The notes below the pieces were generated by a model. The model did no database searches, was not told where the DNA came from, and worked only from the letters and a program-made list of their open reading frames with translations. A stretch of 64,000 nucleotides of DNA from Argopecten irradians (Eukaryota; Mollusca; Bivalvia; Pectinida; Pectinidae). Below, in pieces: positions 1 to 12,616 of the stretch. Location: assembly GCF_041381155.1 (NCBI RefSeq), contig NC_091138.1, positions 39,088,417 through 39,152,416 of the forward strand, in the 5' to 3' direction. Position numbers and translations under genes: made by a program. Position 1 is the first letter of the stretch, and each line of letters opens with the position of its first letter.

Positions 1-2282
1 AATGATGATATATGCATATGATCGCAAATATTAAGCAAAATGATGATTGAATAACGCACAAAACTAGCTTTGAGATAAAATTTACAATGAAGTTCAAGCA
101 TGATGGAAATGTCTCTGTACCCTCATGTCTTTATAAAATAAAATTACTGTAAAATACAGAATCAATTTGTAAATAACATAATTACATACATCAAATGTCT
201 AATATTCGAAATACACCTTTGTTCAAAGTACAGGAAAGTATAGAAATAGATACATTTAACAGTAAATTTATATAGTATCCATTGAGTTAACTCCTAGTAC
301 ATGTATATGTATAAGAATTGATAAATTACGACTGCTAGTTAGTCAGTTATTAAATGTGTAAATACATTTTTAGATGATCAACAAGTAACAAAAACGGGTA
401 GTCGATTGACACAGAAAGCTGCCGTCTACATCATTGTGGTGTATATACTTTAACACCCGAACTATCGGACTATTACCTGTTACTGTCCTATATGTTACCT
501 TTGACTGTCTTATAAGTGACTCTAATTTTAGACAGTTACTTTTAAGACGGTAAAAGGTAGCAGATAGGAGAGTTACACAATACGAGTGAGTATATGTCTC
601 CGGGCATAATCTAATAATTATATTAACACACAACACACAACCTGCCGGAATATTCCATTATTTTTAAATCCAAATTACGAAAAACATCTCACACAATGAA
701 TATGAAAAGAATTTAATTATCTATTGATGCAGAATTAAACACATCCACGGAATTTCTGTATATATTTCAGACAGAGTTTTCCTCCGTATTATGAATTCAC
801 CATTTAACACTTATCTACAGCATTAACTCCAATTTCCGCTTTCTGAAACCTTGTTGTTTTTGTACACCACTTTAAATTTTAAATTTCCAAATCATCTGCA
901 CTGTAGTTTTACACTTATTTTGATATTGTTTCAACAATATTTCAGATTTTCACTTAAATTCCATTGGCTTGTTGAATGAAATTGCACATGGTATAAATAA
1001 ATCCAAGAGGTCAAAATTTTAAATCCTCAGAATCCAATCAAAGCTTTGGGCGAACCGACTGTTTTGAACTGGCCTGAAAATCACTTTTATATGCGATCAT
1101 TTTAGCAAGACGCTTTCAAACAAATGCCTTATTTGCAAGTCAAGTTTCATATGTCATTTGTTTACCACATTAGACATTGGAAAGAAATGTCATTTTAGTA
1201 ATAAAAGTCACGGAATATTCCTCCATCACTGTTGGTGGACATGGTGAAAATTAATTTACAGATAGTTGTCCCAACCCAAAGGCATGATTCATGCATTCCG
1301 TTAATGAATGCTATTCATCACATATAACACAGGCAAAGGTAATTCTATGATGCCATTGTCTATATTGGATTTGTCATGGTTGAATGCACATTAGTAGTGA
1401 CCTGAGCTCATAGACAAAGGCAAAAAGCTGGCTTATATCAGAAATAAAAGTGTACTTTATTAACACTAAGACTTGCCATGTTTTAAGTTAAAGATAAGCT
1501 TCAAACTGTACAATATGTGGGAGAGAGAACAGATCTCGGCTCTGACGGGCCTCGATACAGTTCTCTCTCCAACATATTGTACACTTTTCGGCTTATCTCC
1601 ATAACATACTGATACTGTTGCATCTTGCATTGATACAATAACGGTATACTTTAACGGCAGAGGACATAACACAAGTCATTGACATTGATAAATATACATT
1701 CACTGCAAATATAATACACGATAACATCATTAGCTGCGACAAAGTAATAAACACATATATCATGTACAGTGTTCATTAACATATCGTTAAGCCAATTAAA
1801 CTATCCCTGTGAAATAACAAGCGGAAATACGGAAAAGTAATCAACGCTAATGTCTTGCATCACTACAAAATTGTAATATCGATTATTAATGAATAATGAT
1901 GAATCAAATTGTAATGACACATAAACTTACAATTAAAGGAAATGGAATGATGTTAACGATATGAAATAAGTTGCTTTAGGCGAATCAGAAGATGAATTTT
2001 TATAGATAATGGAATAGTTTTACATTCAATTTTATTTCTTTTCATTAACATATATAGGCACCGTTCTATGATATATGACTCAATGATGTCGTCAGTGTTT
2101 CGTGCGTAATGCATTTCAGGATGGTATGCTTTTTCCGTGTAAAACATATAACTGTAATAACATTCTTTACATCGGTAATCGCTCTTTGATCATATACATT
2201 GATGCTTATTTGTTGTTTTCCTTGTAGAAAATTGTCTACTATTGCTACAAATATAACTGGTTTTTATTTCTTCTTTTTTCAG
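1..2282. other. Probable intron of the adhesion GPCR gene; no exon seen
   Basis: No open frame in this stretch looks like a GPS motif or a first transmembrane helix, which would be expected just upstream of the first recognised exon at 2283. That exon starts one base before a codon, so the preceding exon must end in phase 2. I therefore treat this DNA as intron, with the earlier exons outside the window. Its one clear structure is the inverted repeat at 1493-1597. The short open frames on both strands have no recognisable content. Confidence 0.5.
1493..1597. repeat. Long hairpin / MITE-like inverted repeat
   Basis: The arms pair as GATAAGC (1493-1499) with GCTTATC (1591-1597), and as a 23-base arm at 1508-1530 with 1560-1582, where only one or two positions fail to match. 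The loop of about 29 bases is G+C rich, unlike its surroundings. Weaker pairing continues outside GATAAGC. This is the architecture of a small foldback transposon; I recall similar GAGAGAGAAC-type hairpins from bivalve genomes but cannot confirm that here. It lies in a presumed intron. Confidence 0.75.
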
Positions 2283-5200
2283 AACATCGTCTGCCATAGC
2301 TTCCCTTCATAAAAATCTAGCGCTATCGATTTTCTTCAGTCAGATCGTATTCATGATAGGAATCGATCGATATGAAAATCAAGTAAGTACAAAACACGCG
2401 ACTCGAGCTCTAGGCACCGCTTCTCTCCACGAGGACGCCAGCCGGCCACTTATAGGCACTTCTATTGATTCCAAACTTCGTTTTCAACTATACTGAAATC
2501 AAACTATTATATTAAATTACATTGGTGTAATTGGCTCTGAGCTTATAAAGTGGCGGTATTCGAGGTAAAAAAAAGTCTTATCTAAAGATAAATTAATCTG
2601 TGTGGCCCTGTTAATGTCTTTCTACTTTACGTTTTGTTTCCGTGGTAACGTTTCCATTACAGTCTGTTCGTTAGTTGTTTACGGTCGGAATTCATTGTTT
2701 TATGCCGTTATTGTCTGGTTTCTTTTGTACATGATTTTATTGTATTCCAAATGGCTAGATGTCGGATTTAACATTACCTTGTGTTCTGTGACTAAACCAT
2801 TTTGATGGCTACCCTCTGTACTCATTTGATCTTTTGATCGTGTACTTAACACCCCCTCTCCTCACCATTTGTGTATTGTATATAGTTCTTGTGATATGAC
2901 ATTACTATAAAAGATACAAGAATGTTTATTTAACGCTATATGTCTTGATTCTGTACATTGGTATACCTACATAACTTAAAAACGTAACTTAAATACCATC
3001 AAAGAACTTTGCACATCTTAGTATTACATATCAACATGCCGAAAAATAGAAAGGACTAGATTAGACCATATATATAATATCAAAAATATTGTTAAAATTG
3101 AAATTGAACATACCAATCTGATTTCTTAAATTTTACACATTTTGCGTTGTTTGTTTTTGCTCGCCCCTTCCATATTTATATTTGCAGTCGTTGTCGTTTC
3201 TCTGTAAAGCATATATTTTCACGTTCCGAATTTTTCCTGGAATGGTGGCTCATATTTCCTGAATATCTCCTGATTTTTTTTTAATTTTTCTACATTATTT
3301 CCACATTTCAGGTTGTGTGTGAAGTATTCGCTGTTCTCATCCACTATTTCGTACTGTCAACATATTCTTGGTTGATGAACGAAACGTTTAATCTGTATAC
3401 AACGGTAACATACTCTGCACATGCGCAACATCAGGACCTATCAGATTCCGGTTCCTTTCTGCGTTACACATTTTTAGGATGGAGTAAGTAAATACTGAGT
3501 ATATTCTTGACATTTTGACATTTATTGACTTAGAACATTTACCTGATTAATGAAAAGTGTATTTGACATGTTTTTTGTTATTGTTCTTTAGTTCTTCCTG
3601 GAGTATTTGTCGGTGCTTTTGTGGGGTCGCAAGGTGAATCGTACTACGCTAAAGATATGTAAGTACAACATAAAGTCTAGAAATAGATTCCCCATCAACC
3701 ATCAGTACAATGTTATCTTATATACATCCTCAATATGAATAAATATTAGTTAACATCGTAATTGTGTAACAAGCGTTCATATGGAAGAAATTTAAATAAC
3801 GGTAGCAAATCTTCTTAATCATCTCGTGATCATTAAAATGTTTTATTAGTATACCAGAATTAAGATTATGGATATTTTGATGAATGCATTTAGTTATGAT
3901 GACATGTTTAAAACAAATTGTATAAATATGATGTCTACGAATGGTAATGCAAGCTAGAGGCGAAACCGAAATTTAAGACGAATGATTGTGATAGGTGATG
4001 GAAGCATGAGATGAATAATTTTGATACAGTGTGTTGTATCTGAAAATAAAAAAGATACACAAAAAACTCGTATTATTCCACCGTCTTCTGTTGTCATTTT
4101 TTCATATATATGTAAAACTCAGTCCTTACTTTTCAGTTATTTACCTGAAATCAGCTAGCCTCATCTTGGAATATAAAACGATGGAATGATGTTATTATAG
4201 TTATGAAATGAACATATGATTGTATGTTTGCAGTGAAAGCTAGTATGAATGACTGCATTGCTTTAGTAATAAAGCTAATTTTGAAGTGGGAAAACAAGTA
4301 TTTGTGGTCGTGGGCCAGTATTTCTGTCATTGTGTCTGATCTTAAATATACTAAACAACTTTAAACTGCCAAAATTACAAAAGTAAAATGTATTGATTAT
4401 GAAGATTTTAGCCATTTTCGTCTAAAAGTAAGAAAAAACATTCCTGTTTGTACTGTTCAGTTATACCTCACTGCATGTATTTATCGAGTGCCAAAAAAGT
4501 ATGATGTCTCATCGTCACCTTTCTTGACTACTGTATGTTTATTGTAGGTGTTGGATCGCCTGGGACAATCTCTGGTTATTTGTCGGACCAACTCTCGGTA
4601 TAGTCACGGTACGTATAACACTATACTGTAAACGTACTTATTTTAGCGGGTATCGGGTCGGGCCAACGCTCGGTATAGTCACGCTACGTATATAGAGATA
4701 AATGCGTCCAACGTTTGCGCTAAAATATGGTTACGCTAATCAATTTTTGTCGTTGATGTAGCTAGTTGTGCGAATTCACCACTGCGCTAGCACTTATCTG
4801 CTCTTAATTAATTTTACACTATGATTCGATTATAAATAAGCACTTTTCCACTATTCTGCAGTGTTGTGAATAAATAAAAAAACAACAGGTAATTTATTTA
4901 TTAATTCATAAAGAAAAACAAGATGTATTGTAACTATGATTTAACTATTTTAACTAATTAAATACACAAGGTGACAGCATTGAATATACATTAAATAATA
5001 CCGTAAATACAATTATTGATATGGCGTAATTAATGAGGATGAAGCATAAATTTGAAAATATAACGATACATTTACAATACATATATCTTTCAAATAGTTT
5101 TAGAGCGATATTTTTATATTTCAGGTGGCGATCATGGTATTGATATTAACAGCGAAGGAACACAACGAAAATTCGTACACTAAAAGTGAGAAAACCAATA

Positions 5201-8200
5201 AAGTTCTGACGTAAGTGTTCAACAGAAGTAGAAGTAGAATGAATCATATTGCGATTCATTTACAATAAGACAACTTGTTTTAAAATGTGTTTTGAACGAT
5301 ATGCGAGCATCTTTTAATTACTCTAATTTTAGCAGTACGTGTACCTTTTATGCATAGCTTAATACTTATTGATACCTTAAATAGACATTTTGTCAAAATT
5401 TCATCAAAATAGTCAATTTGGGTCAATTAAGGAAAAACTGAGTGCAAGTTGAATAACAGACATGATCTGGGTTATCAGTCTCCCCTCCCCCCTCCCCCCT
5501 CCCCCTCCCGCCTCCCCCTCCCCCCCCCCCCCCCAAATCCCCAACATACACACATATAGTTTTATAAGTGTTTGTTTATTCGTTTAGAAACATTTGACTT
5601 CAGGATGATCAAGTATGCATTTTAAAAATATAATAAAATCAAAACGTTGCTATACCCCACCCACCTGTGCAACGAGTAGTTGGGAAGGGGGTTATATTGA
5701 ATTGACGTGTCTGTTTGTGTATGTATGTCTAAAGAAAATTGTTTTCATGACAACTCTAAAAAATTATTAATAAATTTCAATGAAACTTAGCAGTAATGTT
5801 GTGGACAATGTTGATGTTCATGTAGGTTTTCGTTTGCCAAAATTTCCATTGCCATGACATCAAGATCACTAGACACGGGTATTTTGCAGAAAAAATCTCA
5901 GATACTTATTCCAAAGGTAATGGATAATTCCAAAATGTAGATTGGTACCCAGACATATCCGCTTTCCAAAGCTACAAAATGCTGATATGTTCCAATACTC
6001 CTGGAAAAAACCCAACACAAAGATAAAATATATACGTAATAGAAACATTCATAAAAAGATCCAGCTTTTGGTGGTCTGCTTTACCAACGACACAAATGAT
6101 AAAGTATAACGTGATATCAATCAGAAGTAATCTAGCAGATAGGTAAAACACGATTTAACCGCAATTAATGTCCATAACCTATAGACTGAACGCATGATCT
6201 AACTCTGCAAAAAATGTCTGTAAGGAGATGTTCCAGTCTAGTTCATTCATTATGAGGCTGAAGAGTTGAAAAAAACTATATGCCGGGGTTTTTCGCTGTG
6301 CGTTCATTATACATCAGCAAAATATTTATGCATGGACGCATTTCAGTTTTTACTCTGTTATTTTTGTTGTTGTTGTTAAAATGATAGTTTCGCATTTCAA
6401 ATACATTATAATGTAGTTTTCATATAACCGGGCCATTGAAATTTGTACAAATAGGCAAATGTTATAAAAACTTAATGCATTTTAAGCAAAACGTTTTCCT
6501 TCAAGTTGTTGGAAAGTAGATTAATATGTCATAGTTTTATAATTCTCTTATATGAACATTGAATACGTGTCGTTGTTGCTTAGAAATAGGTAAAATGGAA
6601 AGAAACTGTCTAGCGCGTAACAGGCATAATAATTCTAACATACTTATATATGCTATGCTTCACTTCTTGGTTTTGTAGGATACAGATGAAAGGAATGTGG
6701 ACTCAGATTATATTGGTTACGGTTAACTGGTCGTTCGCCTTCCTGTCTCTTAAGATGCACGACTCCATCATCAAGTATCTGTATGCTCTAATGAATGTTT
6801 TACAGGTATGGAACTTTCTATATATAGAACCGTGACAAAAGCTTGATAGAGTTTTCAAAAATAATTTCAAAATCAGTGTCCAATGAACTTAAGTATGGCA
6901 TACAAATGGAAAAAAAATAAAAAATTGAGGTAGGCTAACTTTCAGCTGTAAATGTTAAAGGGACAATTCAGACTAAGACAACATTAAAATTTGTACATAT
7001 ATATAAAAAACCCAGTTCTAATGCAAACTAGATCAGCCGGTTTTACTGTGATATGCCAGAAAAGCCCATGGTGGTGAAATGCGTATGAAAAGTTCAAACT
7101 CGCTCGCTGTCCGCCATTACACATTGTGGTCGAACATCTTGTATGCTGAACCCCGTCCCTTGCTCGTAGAGCAATGCAACTTTTGTCTAGAACTGCTCAA
7201 ATCGTTATGACAGTAGTGTACTTACCTTACTAGGTGAACTGTCTTGCCTAAAAATTATTTTATCACCTCCTCAGTTGTTATGTAGAACATTTGTTTGACG
7301 TGCGTGACTTTGGCTCTGGTATGGGTACAGCGTACATATTGTACCTGCTTAATCGCATTGATCAACGATTTGTAATCACAGTGGTATCAGTTAAAATACT
7401 AAACTATGATGTGGAATTTGTCAATATTTTATGTTATATGTTTCATAAGAAATATAGAACAATACATTTATGCCATATTTTGCTTCTTGGTTATGTAAAA
7501 GAATTAGTCTGAGTGAATTGTCACTTTAATATACATTGTACAGTAAAACATGCTTATCACGAAAACGCATACCACGAATTCATGGTTATAACGAAGTCGT
7601 TTTTATTTCACGTTCAGTTTTCTATAAGTTATCTATAATAAGTGTAAAACGAACTATATTTATAACGAAGTGGTATCGGAGGTCCCGAGAGGTTCGTGGT
7701 AACCGTGTTTTACTGTATACTGTAGACCAATTTATCTTCTCGTACAAAATATTTCGCATCTTCGCTGCTGTAAATCAACTATATTTCGAGTGTCATATAC
7801 TTGAGCTAATATCGCGATTCAAGTAAATTCGCGAAGGTTTATCTTCAGGTATTAATATCGATTTCATATTTGATACATTAATTCGCGATTAACGGATTTT
7901 ACTGATAATTGTGCATTCATTTGTACATGTACGTTTATATTAATATTGTCGTTACATTTGAATTCGCGTTTAAATTAAGCGAAACTATGTATCCCACAAA
8001 AATGAAATGATTTACAATCGGTGAAACGCTCTAGATATTGCACGTGTCCTCAATATGTATATCTAATTAGACATTTCTGTAACAATGCTTCCATCTTGTG
8101 CATTATTGAAGGACTTGGTTTAGTCGCAAGCTATTACTACTATTTGTATTTATTTCCAGGCGATGTTTTTCACAGTATTTAATCTTCTCCATGAAGAGGT

Positions 8201-10296
8201 GAGTAATATAGAAGTATTTATCGATTTTGGCTTGCATTTGAAACGAGTTTACTTGTGACAAATTATAAAGCATTTTAAATAATGCATGACGTAAATCTAA
8301 GGTATTGAGAGAAGGAGGATTAGTTATTATCTTACAAGGGTTATAAAGAATTCACTTTAAAGATAAACTTTCTATGTAGAACCTTCTATAAGTTATTTAA
8401 AAAATAACACACTCTCAAATCACTCTGTTGTTTTGTTGTAAGATGTAACACATCCTTTATAACCTGTACATAATCTCCCAAACCAATCGTTGTCAGAATA
8501 ACATCCCCGGTTGGAATTTGATATTCGTTGTCAATTGGCGTGCGTTCGTGTTATTCAAAGGAAACACAACACATACCTAAAATTGCATCGCTTTCCTAGA
8601 TGGCATTAACTAACCGACAGATCATAAAACAATGAGAAATCAAACAATACAAAGCGAAACTAATTGATTATCTCAATTCCCTTAGATATTGGTACACGAA
8701 TGAAAAAGTCTGTCAACAGAATATCCTATGTCCTATTCTGCATTTGCTTATTACAGAGTTATCTGCCCCTGTGGGTAGGTATTGATTGTGACGTCATGTG
8801 TCTCCAAGCGTAACGTCATACTTTGCGAAGAAAACGACATGAATTGCGCTCACACAATAATGACGTGACAAGGGATACTTAACCGCAAGGGAGCTTACTC
8901 TGTAATATGTATAGACGGAATATCAATTGTGTTGAAATAAATAGTGACATTTGTTTTGGGTACTAGATTCCACGTCCTATTAACATCCAGGGTTATTTAA
9001 GGGCCATATGTGCATTTGGATACGGTGTGTAAATATATATATATTGGGACACTGCGGTATATTCGTGGTGTGTTTCCGTGTTATAGTTGAACAGTTGACC
9101 CTTTTATACTGCTATCTCATGCCAGCAAAGAAAGTGGTTCAACTAGGTAGTAAAAATGTTCCTAAATGCGAATAAATTATCGAGAGTTAGTCCTATCTTT
9201 GAGGAAAAATAGTTCGATTCGTCCAATTGACTTATATCCTTGCAGTAAATACTTTTTATCGTCTCCATTAACGTGGTGTTTTTGTACAGATACGAAATGT
9301 ACTGAAGGCCAACGAGAAGCTTAAGACCTTATCTACCCCAGGGATCGACCCGGAAGTAGATGAACGCTCTATTGACTCATTTGCGTCGACACCTCTTGTA
9401 GAGAAGGTAGGTATCCTTACCGTGCAGTAGACACGTAAGGATCCAGTCTCCTCTCTTTGTGAAATGTCTGAACTCTCAATCAGAGACTCATTTCCATTGT
9501 CCCTTGAAAGAAATACATGTATGTATTTCCATTGTGTTTTATTAACAGTATATATTGACATATTTATGTGAGTAACAATGCAATTACGTTGCTCTTAGCA
9601 AGGGTATTTGCCCATTTCTTTTATGTAAATGTTATTAATACCCTGCCGGTGAAACAGTAGGGGACTATAATGTTTATCTCCGTTGTCGGTCTGACTGTGT
9701 CGTCCGGATTTAATTTATAGATGATAACTTGAGAACGAATTGGTCGATGTTTATCAAACTTCACACAATGGTAGCATATGAAAGAATACAGCTGGGGATT
9801 GAATTTGGGGTCAAAAGGTCAATTACAAATGCCACTATGGTCACTGTTACTAAATATAGACTGTTTCACAACTTTAGTTTCTGGACCACAATAGTATTTT
9901 TCAACCTCCATGTAATGATAGCATTAAGCAACAATATATAGCTTGTCATATATAAGCAAATGTAATTGACGGCAGGGGACATGCGTTACTTGCAACGCTT
10001 ACTGTATGCTTGTTACTTTTGATTCAGAATAGTAAGGGTAACTTTTTCTAATTTCTTTTCATTTTGGAGTGGATAGACTAATTATAGAAACAATTTATCG
10101 GCGAAACTGACCTTCCTTTCAGATGAGATTAAAATGGGTTCCTCTGATATGTCACGTTGCTTTTTAGGACATTAAAGACTCCCTACCTTTGGAGAAAAAA
10201 CGCGGCGGAAGAGAAAAGAAATCTCAGATCGAGGCCAGTAGTGAGGAGGAGATCGAAAGGGAGGGATCGGACTGTGAAATGATCACCAGTCTATGA
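2283..10296 (+). CDS. Adhesion-type (class B2) G protein-coupled receptor, 3' part
   Basis: Nine exons read in one frame across GT-AG introns: 2283-2382, 3312-3483, 3592-3658, 4548-4608, 5125-5210, 6679-6805, 8160-8198, 9290-9406 and 10168-10296, giving 298 residues and a TGA stop. They cover TM2 (around NLALSIFFSQIVFMIGI), TM3 (CEVFAVLIHYFVLSTYSWLM), TM4 (GWILPGVFVGAFVGSQGE), the CW of extracellular loop 2, TM5 (LFVGPTLGIVTVAIMVLI), TM6 (MWTQIILVTVNWSFAFL) and TM7 (YLYALMNVLQAMFFTVF). This order and the GW.LP, CW and FVGP motifs are those of secretin/adhesion receptors, which couple extracellular adhesion to G proteins at the plasma membrane. The roughly 75-residue tail is charged, with an acidic run, and ends ITSL, a class I PDZ-ligand form like the one I recall in latrophilins. 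TM1, the GPS/GAIN region and the ectodomain lie upstream of the window. The exact adhesion subfamily is not determined. Confidence 0.85.
4580..4695 (+). repeat. Duplicated exon end with a destroyed 5' splice site
   Basis: About 35 bases spanning the end of the fourth receptor exon and its donor (about 4580-4615) recur with few changes about 75 bases downstream (about 4655-4690). The real copy has the donor CACG|GTACGT; the second has CACGCTACGT, so its GT is lost. It looks like a small local tandem duplication whose second splice site has decayed, and I do not count it as coding. Confidence 0.65.
5479..5534 (+). repeat. C-rich pyrimidine tract
   Basis: About 55 bases made almost only of C and T, built from CCCCCT units and ending in a pure C run, in a receptor intron. 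Such tracts slip during replication and sequencing and can adopt triplex or i-motif structures. I see no sign of function, and the exact length is unreliable. Confidence 0.85.
6955..7529. mobile_element. TTAA-flanked MITE, about 575 bp
   Basis: The left end TTAAAGGGACAATTCA and the right end, reverse complemented as TTAAAGTGACAATTCA, form terminal inverted repeats that extend over a shared CAGACTAA-like block, each bounded by TTAA. TTAA target sites are characteristic of piggyBac-type transposons, so this is probably a non-autonomous relative. The open frame inside (7291-7512) has no transposase features. It sits in the intron between receptor exons 6 and 7. Confidence 0.75.
7539..7717. mobile_element. 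TA-flanked MITE, about 180 bp
   Basis: The ends TACAGTAAAACATG and, in reverse complement, TACAGTAAAACACG are inverted repeats of about 25 bases. Internal ATAACGAAG repeats point the same way, and TA at each edge suggests a Tc1/mariner-type target. It begins only 10 bases after the preceding TTAA element. I recall closely similar short elements as abundant in molluscan genomes; that family link is from memory. Confidence 0.75.
8748..8911. mobile_element. Inverted-repeat MITE (copy A of a 164-bp family)
   Basis: The left end TATTACAGAGTTATCTGCCC and the right end CTTACTCTGTAATA are inverted relatives, and the interior holds GTGGGTAGGTATTGATTGTG followed by TGACGTCA-like blocks. The same element occurs at 28611-28774 and 51745-51908 at about the same length, so the three define a family. 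This copy is in a receptor intron and no coding potential is visible. Confidence 0.75.
8962..9130 (-). mobile_element. SINE-like dispersed repeat, fragment
   Basis: The block CGTCCTATTAACATCCAGGG and the following GGGACACTGCGGTATATTCG match the 3' half, in reverse orientation, of the repeat family seen complete at 34432-34956. Only the tail-proximal part is kept, so this is an old truncated copy in the intron before receptor exon 8. Confidence 0.65.
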
Positions 10297-12616
10297 GGCC
10301 CAGAATATGATAGAGACATTTAGGTTCTGACTACAAGAACTATGGTATGTTCATACCATTAACAATGCCAATCCAATGCATGTTCTAAGTACACTGTTGT
10401 GTTATACTGAAACAGTGGTAACTCATTTTTGTGCGATAACGTATTAACCCTAGATTCCTCACGCGTTTTACGTGAGTGAAAATAATTCTCCTATGAGTTT
10501 TGTTTCAAATAGACACTTTGTACCAAATATTATAGCCTTGTTTCTATGTATGAATTGATTATTTCAAAAGTGTTTCTATATTTTGAAATGTTTTAATTCG
10601 TTACACTTCAATGTAGATCTCGTGACAGTCCTGTATCATATATCACATGACCTGTATGTTTTGCCTAATACAATCGATTGTGTAGCTACATTTATTTACA
10701 GATCTATACTGTACAATTAGTATTTATTTGTACATTTGTCGCATGGTTATGTTAAATCTTAACCCGGTATTCACATGATACTTCCTGCCAAAATCAGTTT
10801 TCTTAATTGATGCGTTTGTAAATGCATAAATGATAGTTGATACTAAATACATGTATATACAGTTTTTCACGGTATGCAGTGCAATCGTAAAGTATCACTC
10901 TCCCAAGGTCTGTAGAAGAAACTTTGTAAACAGTATTTCGCTTAATCATCATTTACCATAATGCTTTCACCGTGAGAGGAGCTTCACCCCAAAATTACAA
11001 ACGGTTACAGTTACATGAATACATACAACGTATGTGATAGGAGTACAGGGGTATATTGTACGAGATATGTTCGTATTGAGGTTTAGTATAAATTGTCATA
11101 TAATGTATATTTATAGGATTGGTCTAGTTACCTGTTCATGAATTTTAGTTAATAATAGATGAAAATGATTAGTGTCGCTAGGGTAGATCTCTTTTCTGAA
11201 ATAAATAGTTAAAATTGTGTGTTAGTCAGTGTTAAAACGCCACGTAATCTAAAGCTACTTGCACGGTCTGTTACGTGTTAAAATGTGATGTTATTAACGT
11301 TTAACTGCACCGATTGGGTTACGGTTTGGTGTGCCATACCCGCATACAATTCTTTGCATTTTCGATGCCTTTCAAAATTATATCGTTTTTCGGTCAACTT
11401 CGAAACTGTTTATTTCCGGGAATATATAGTATGCTACTGCAGGGACGGTGCACCAAACTGCAAAAACAATCAGTTCTTCCTAATTTCAACACCTGGTTTT
11501 TCCCCCAATGTTATAATTAGTCTTTGGTCTGGGTTTATGACGAGCTAACAGATAGACCGTGACGTAGGTTTGTAACAACATCTATTAACCAACAATGTCC
11601 CATTGATCTCTAAACAGCTGTATACTATATTGATCCGGGTATGTGTTTTACGCTGGGGAGAGAAAGTCAGCTTATGTCAACAAATACACTATTTACTTTT
11701 GTGAGCATGCTGTACATCGTAAAGGCCTGGCTAGTGCCTTCAACATTCTATATCGCCACAAATCCATAATGTACTAAGCATTTGTAGCCAAAAAAGAAAT
11801 CACAACGAGCATACTTTATAAAGTCAAACCTGTCCTCAAATACCACCAAATAGATCAAGAACATGATGTTCTATAATAAGTGTACATAGGTCAAAATGAG
11901 ATGAAATAGCTAGGTCGCTTGAGCCTGAAGAAACAGGCGGTCTTTATAAACAGGTGGTCGGTAGGTTTTACTAAATTGCATTTTGTATCATAATACCCAT
12001 AGCTAGTGTAGAAGATATTATATCACGTGTTTTCTTCAGAATATTGCTGATACATTTTATATTGCAAAACATGAGAAAACCATTATGGTTACAATTTGAT
12101 AACATGTCTGAAAATAACATGATCATACTTGATACATTGATAGCTTATTCCATCTATACAATTAATTCAATAATGTTGAATGGTACTTAATGCCATATAA
12201 CAATTTTGCATTTGATTCTTGTACTGCGGTCGAGTGAACAAAGTATTCATCATTGAGGTTTCTTGTGATATTTTGTTTGGAGATGAATGTTTTGAATGTC
12301 AGCATATTAATTTGAACGAATCAAAATGTTTGTGCTACTTAAGTGAGAGTAAATTTACAGGTGTGAGAAATTCATGTATGAATACAATTGAACATGTAGT
12401 GTGGTGTCCGCTCTATTCATGTGTATTAGTTAAAACTAATCAATATATTATAGTTAACTGTGTACATCATAAAGAATCTACAGCAAATATTGATGTACCT
12501 ATGAAGCAAGAGTCCTTACAAATTCTGCGTCCTGCTGTGTGCTTTTTCGACTGTTTTGTTTTGTGATCAATTGCATCATACACGTTATGTCATTAGATGA
12601 ATTCAATAAAATAAAG
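10297..12616 (+). other. Probable 3' UTR of the GPCR gene, two candidate poly(A) signals
   Basis: No further receptor exon follows the TGA at 10294-10296. AATAAA occurs at 11200-11205 and again, doubled, at 12605-12616, so alternative ends of about 0.9 and 2.3 kb are possible. The + strand frame 12219-12566 within it lacks an ATG start and any recognisable motif, and I do not call it a gene. Transcript ends cannot be fixed from the sequence alone. Confidence 0.4.

Noticed and set aside
2602-2805. Hydrophobic 67-codon + strand frame as a TM exon of the receptor
   Set aside because: It lies between two exons that already join in phase and has no splice borders of its own.
12219-12566. 115-codon + strand frame
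   Set aside because: Starts at TTG, no motif, no splice support, lies in the probable 3' UTR of the receptor gene.
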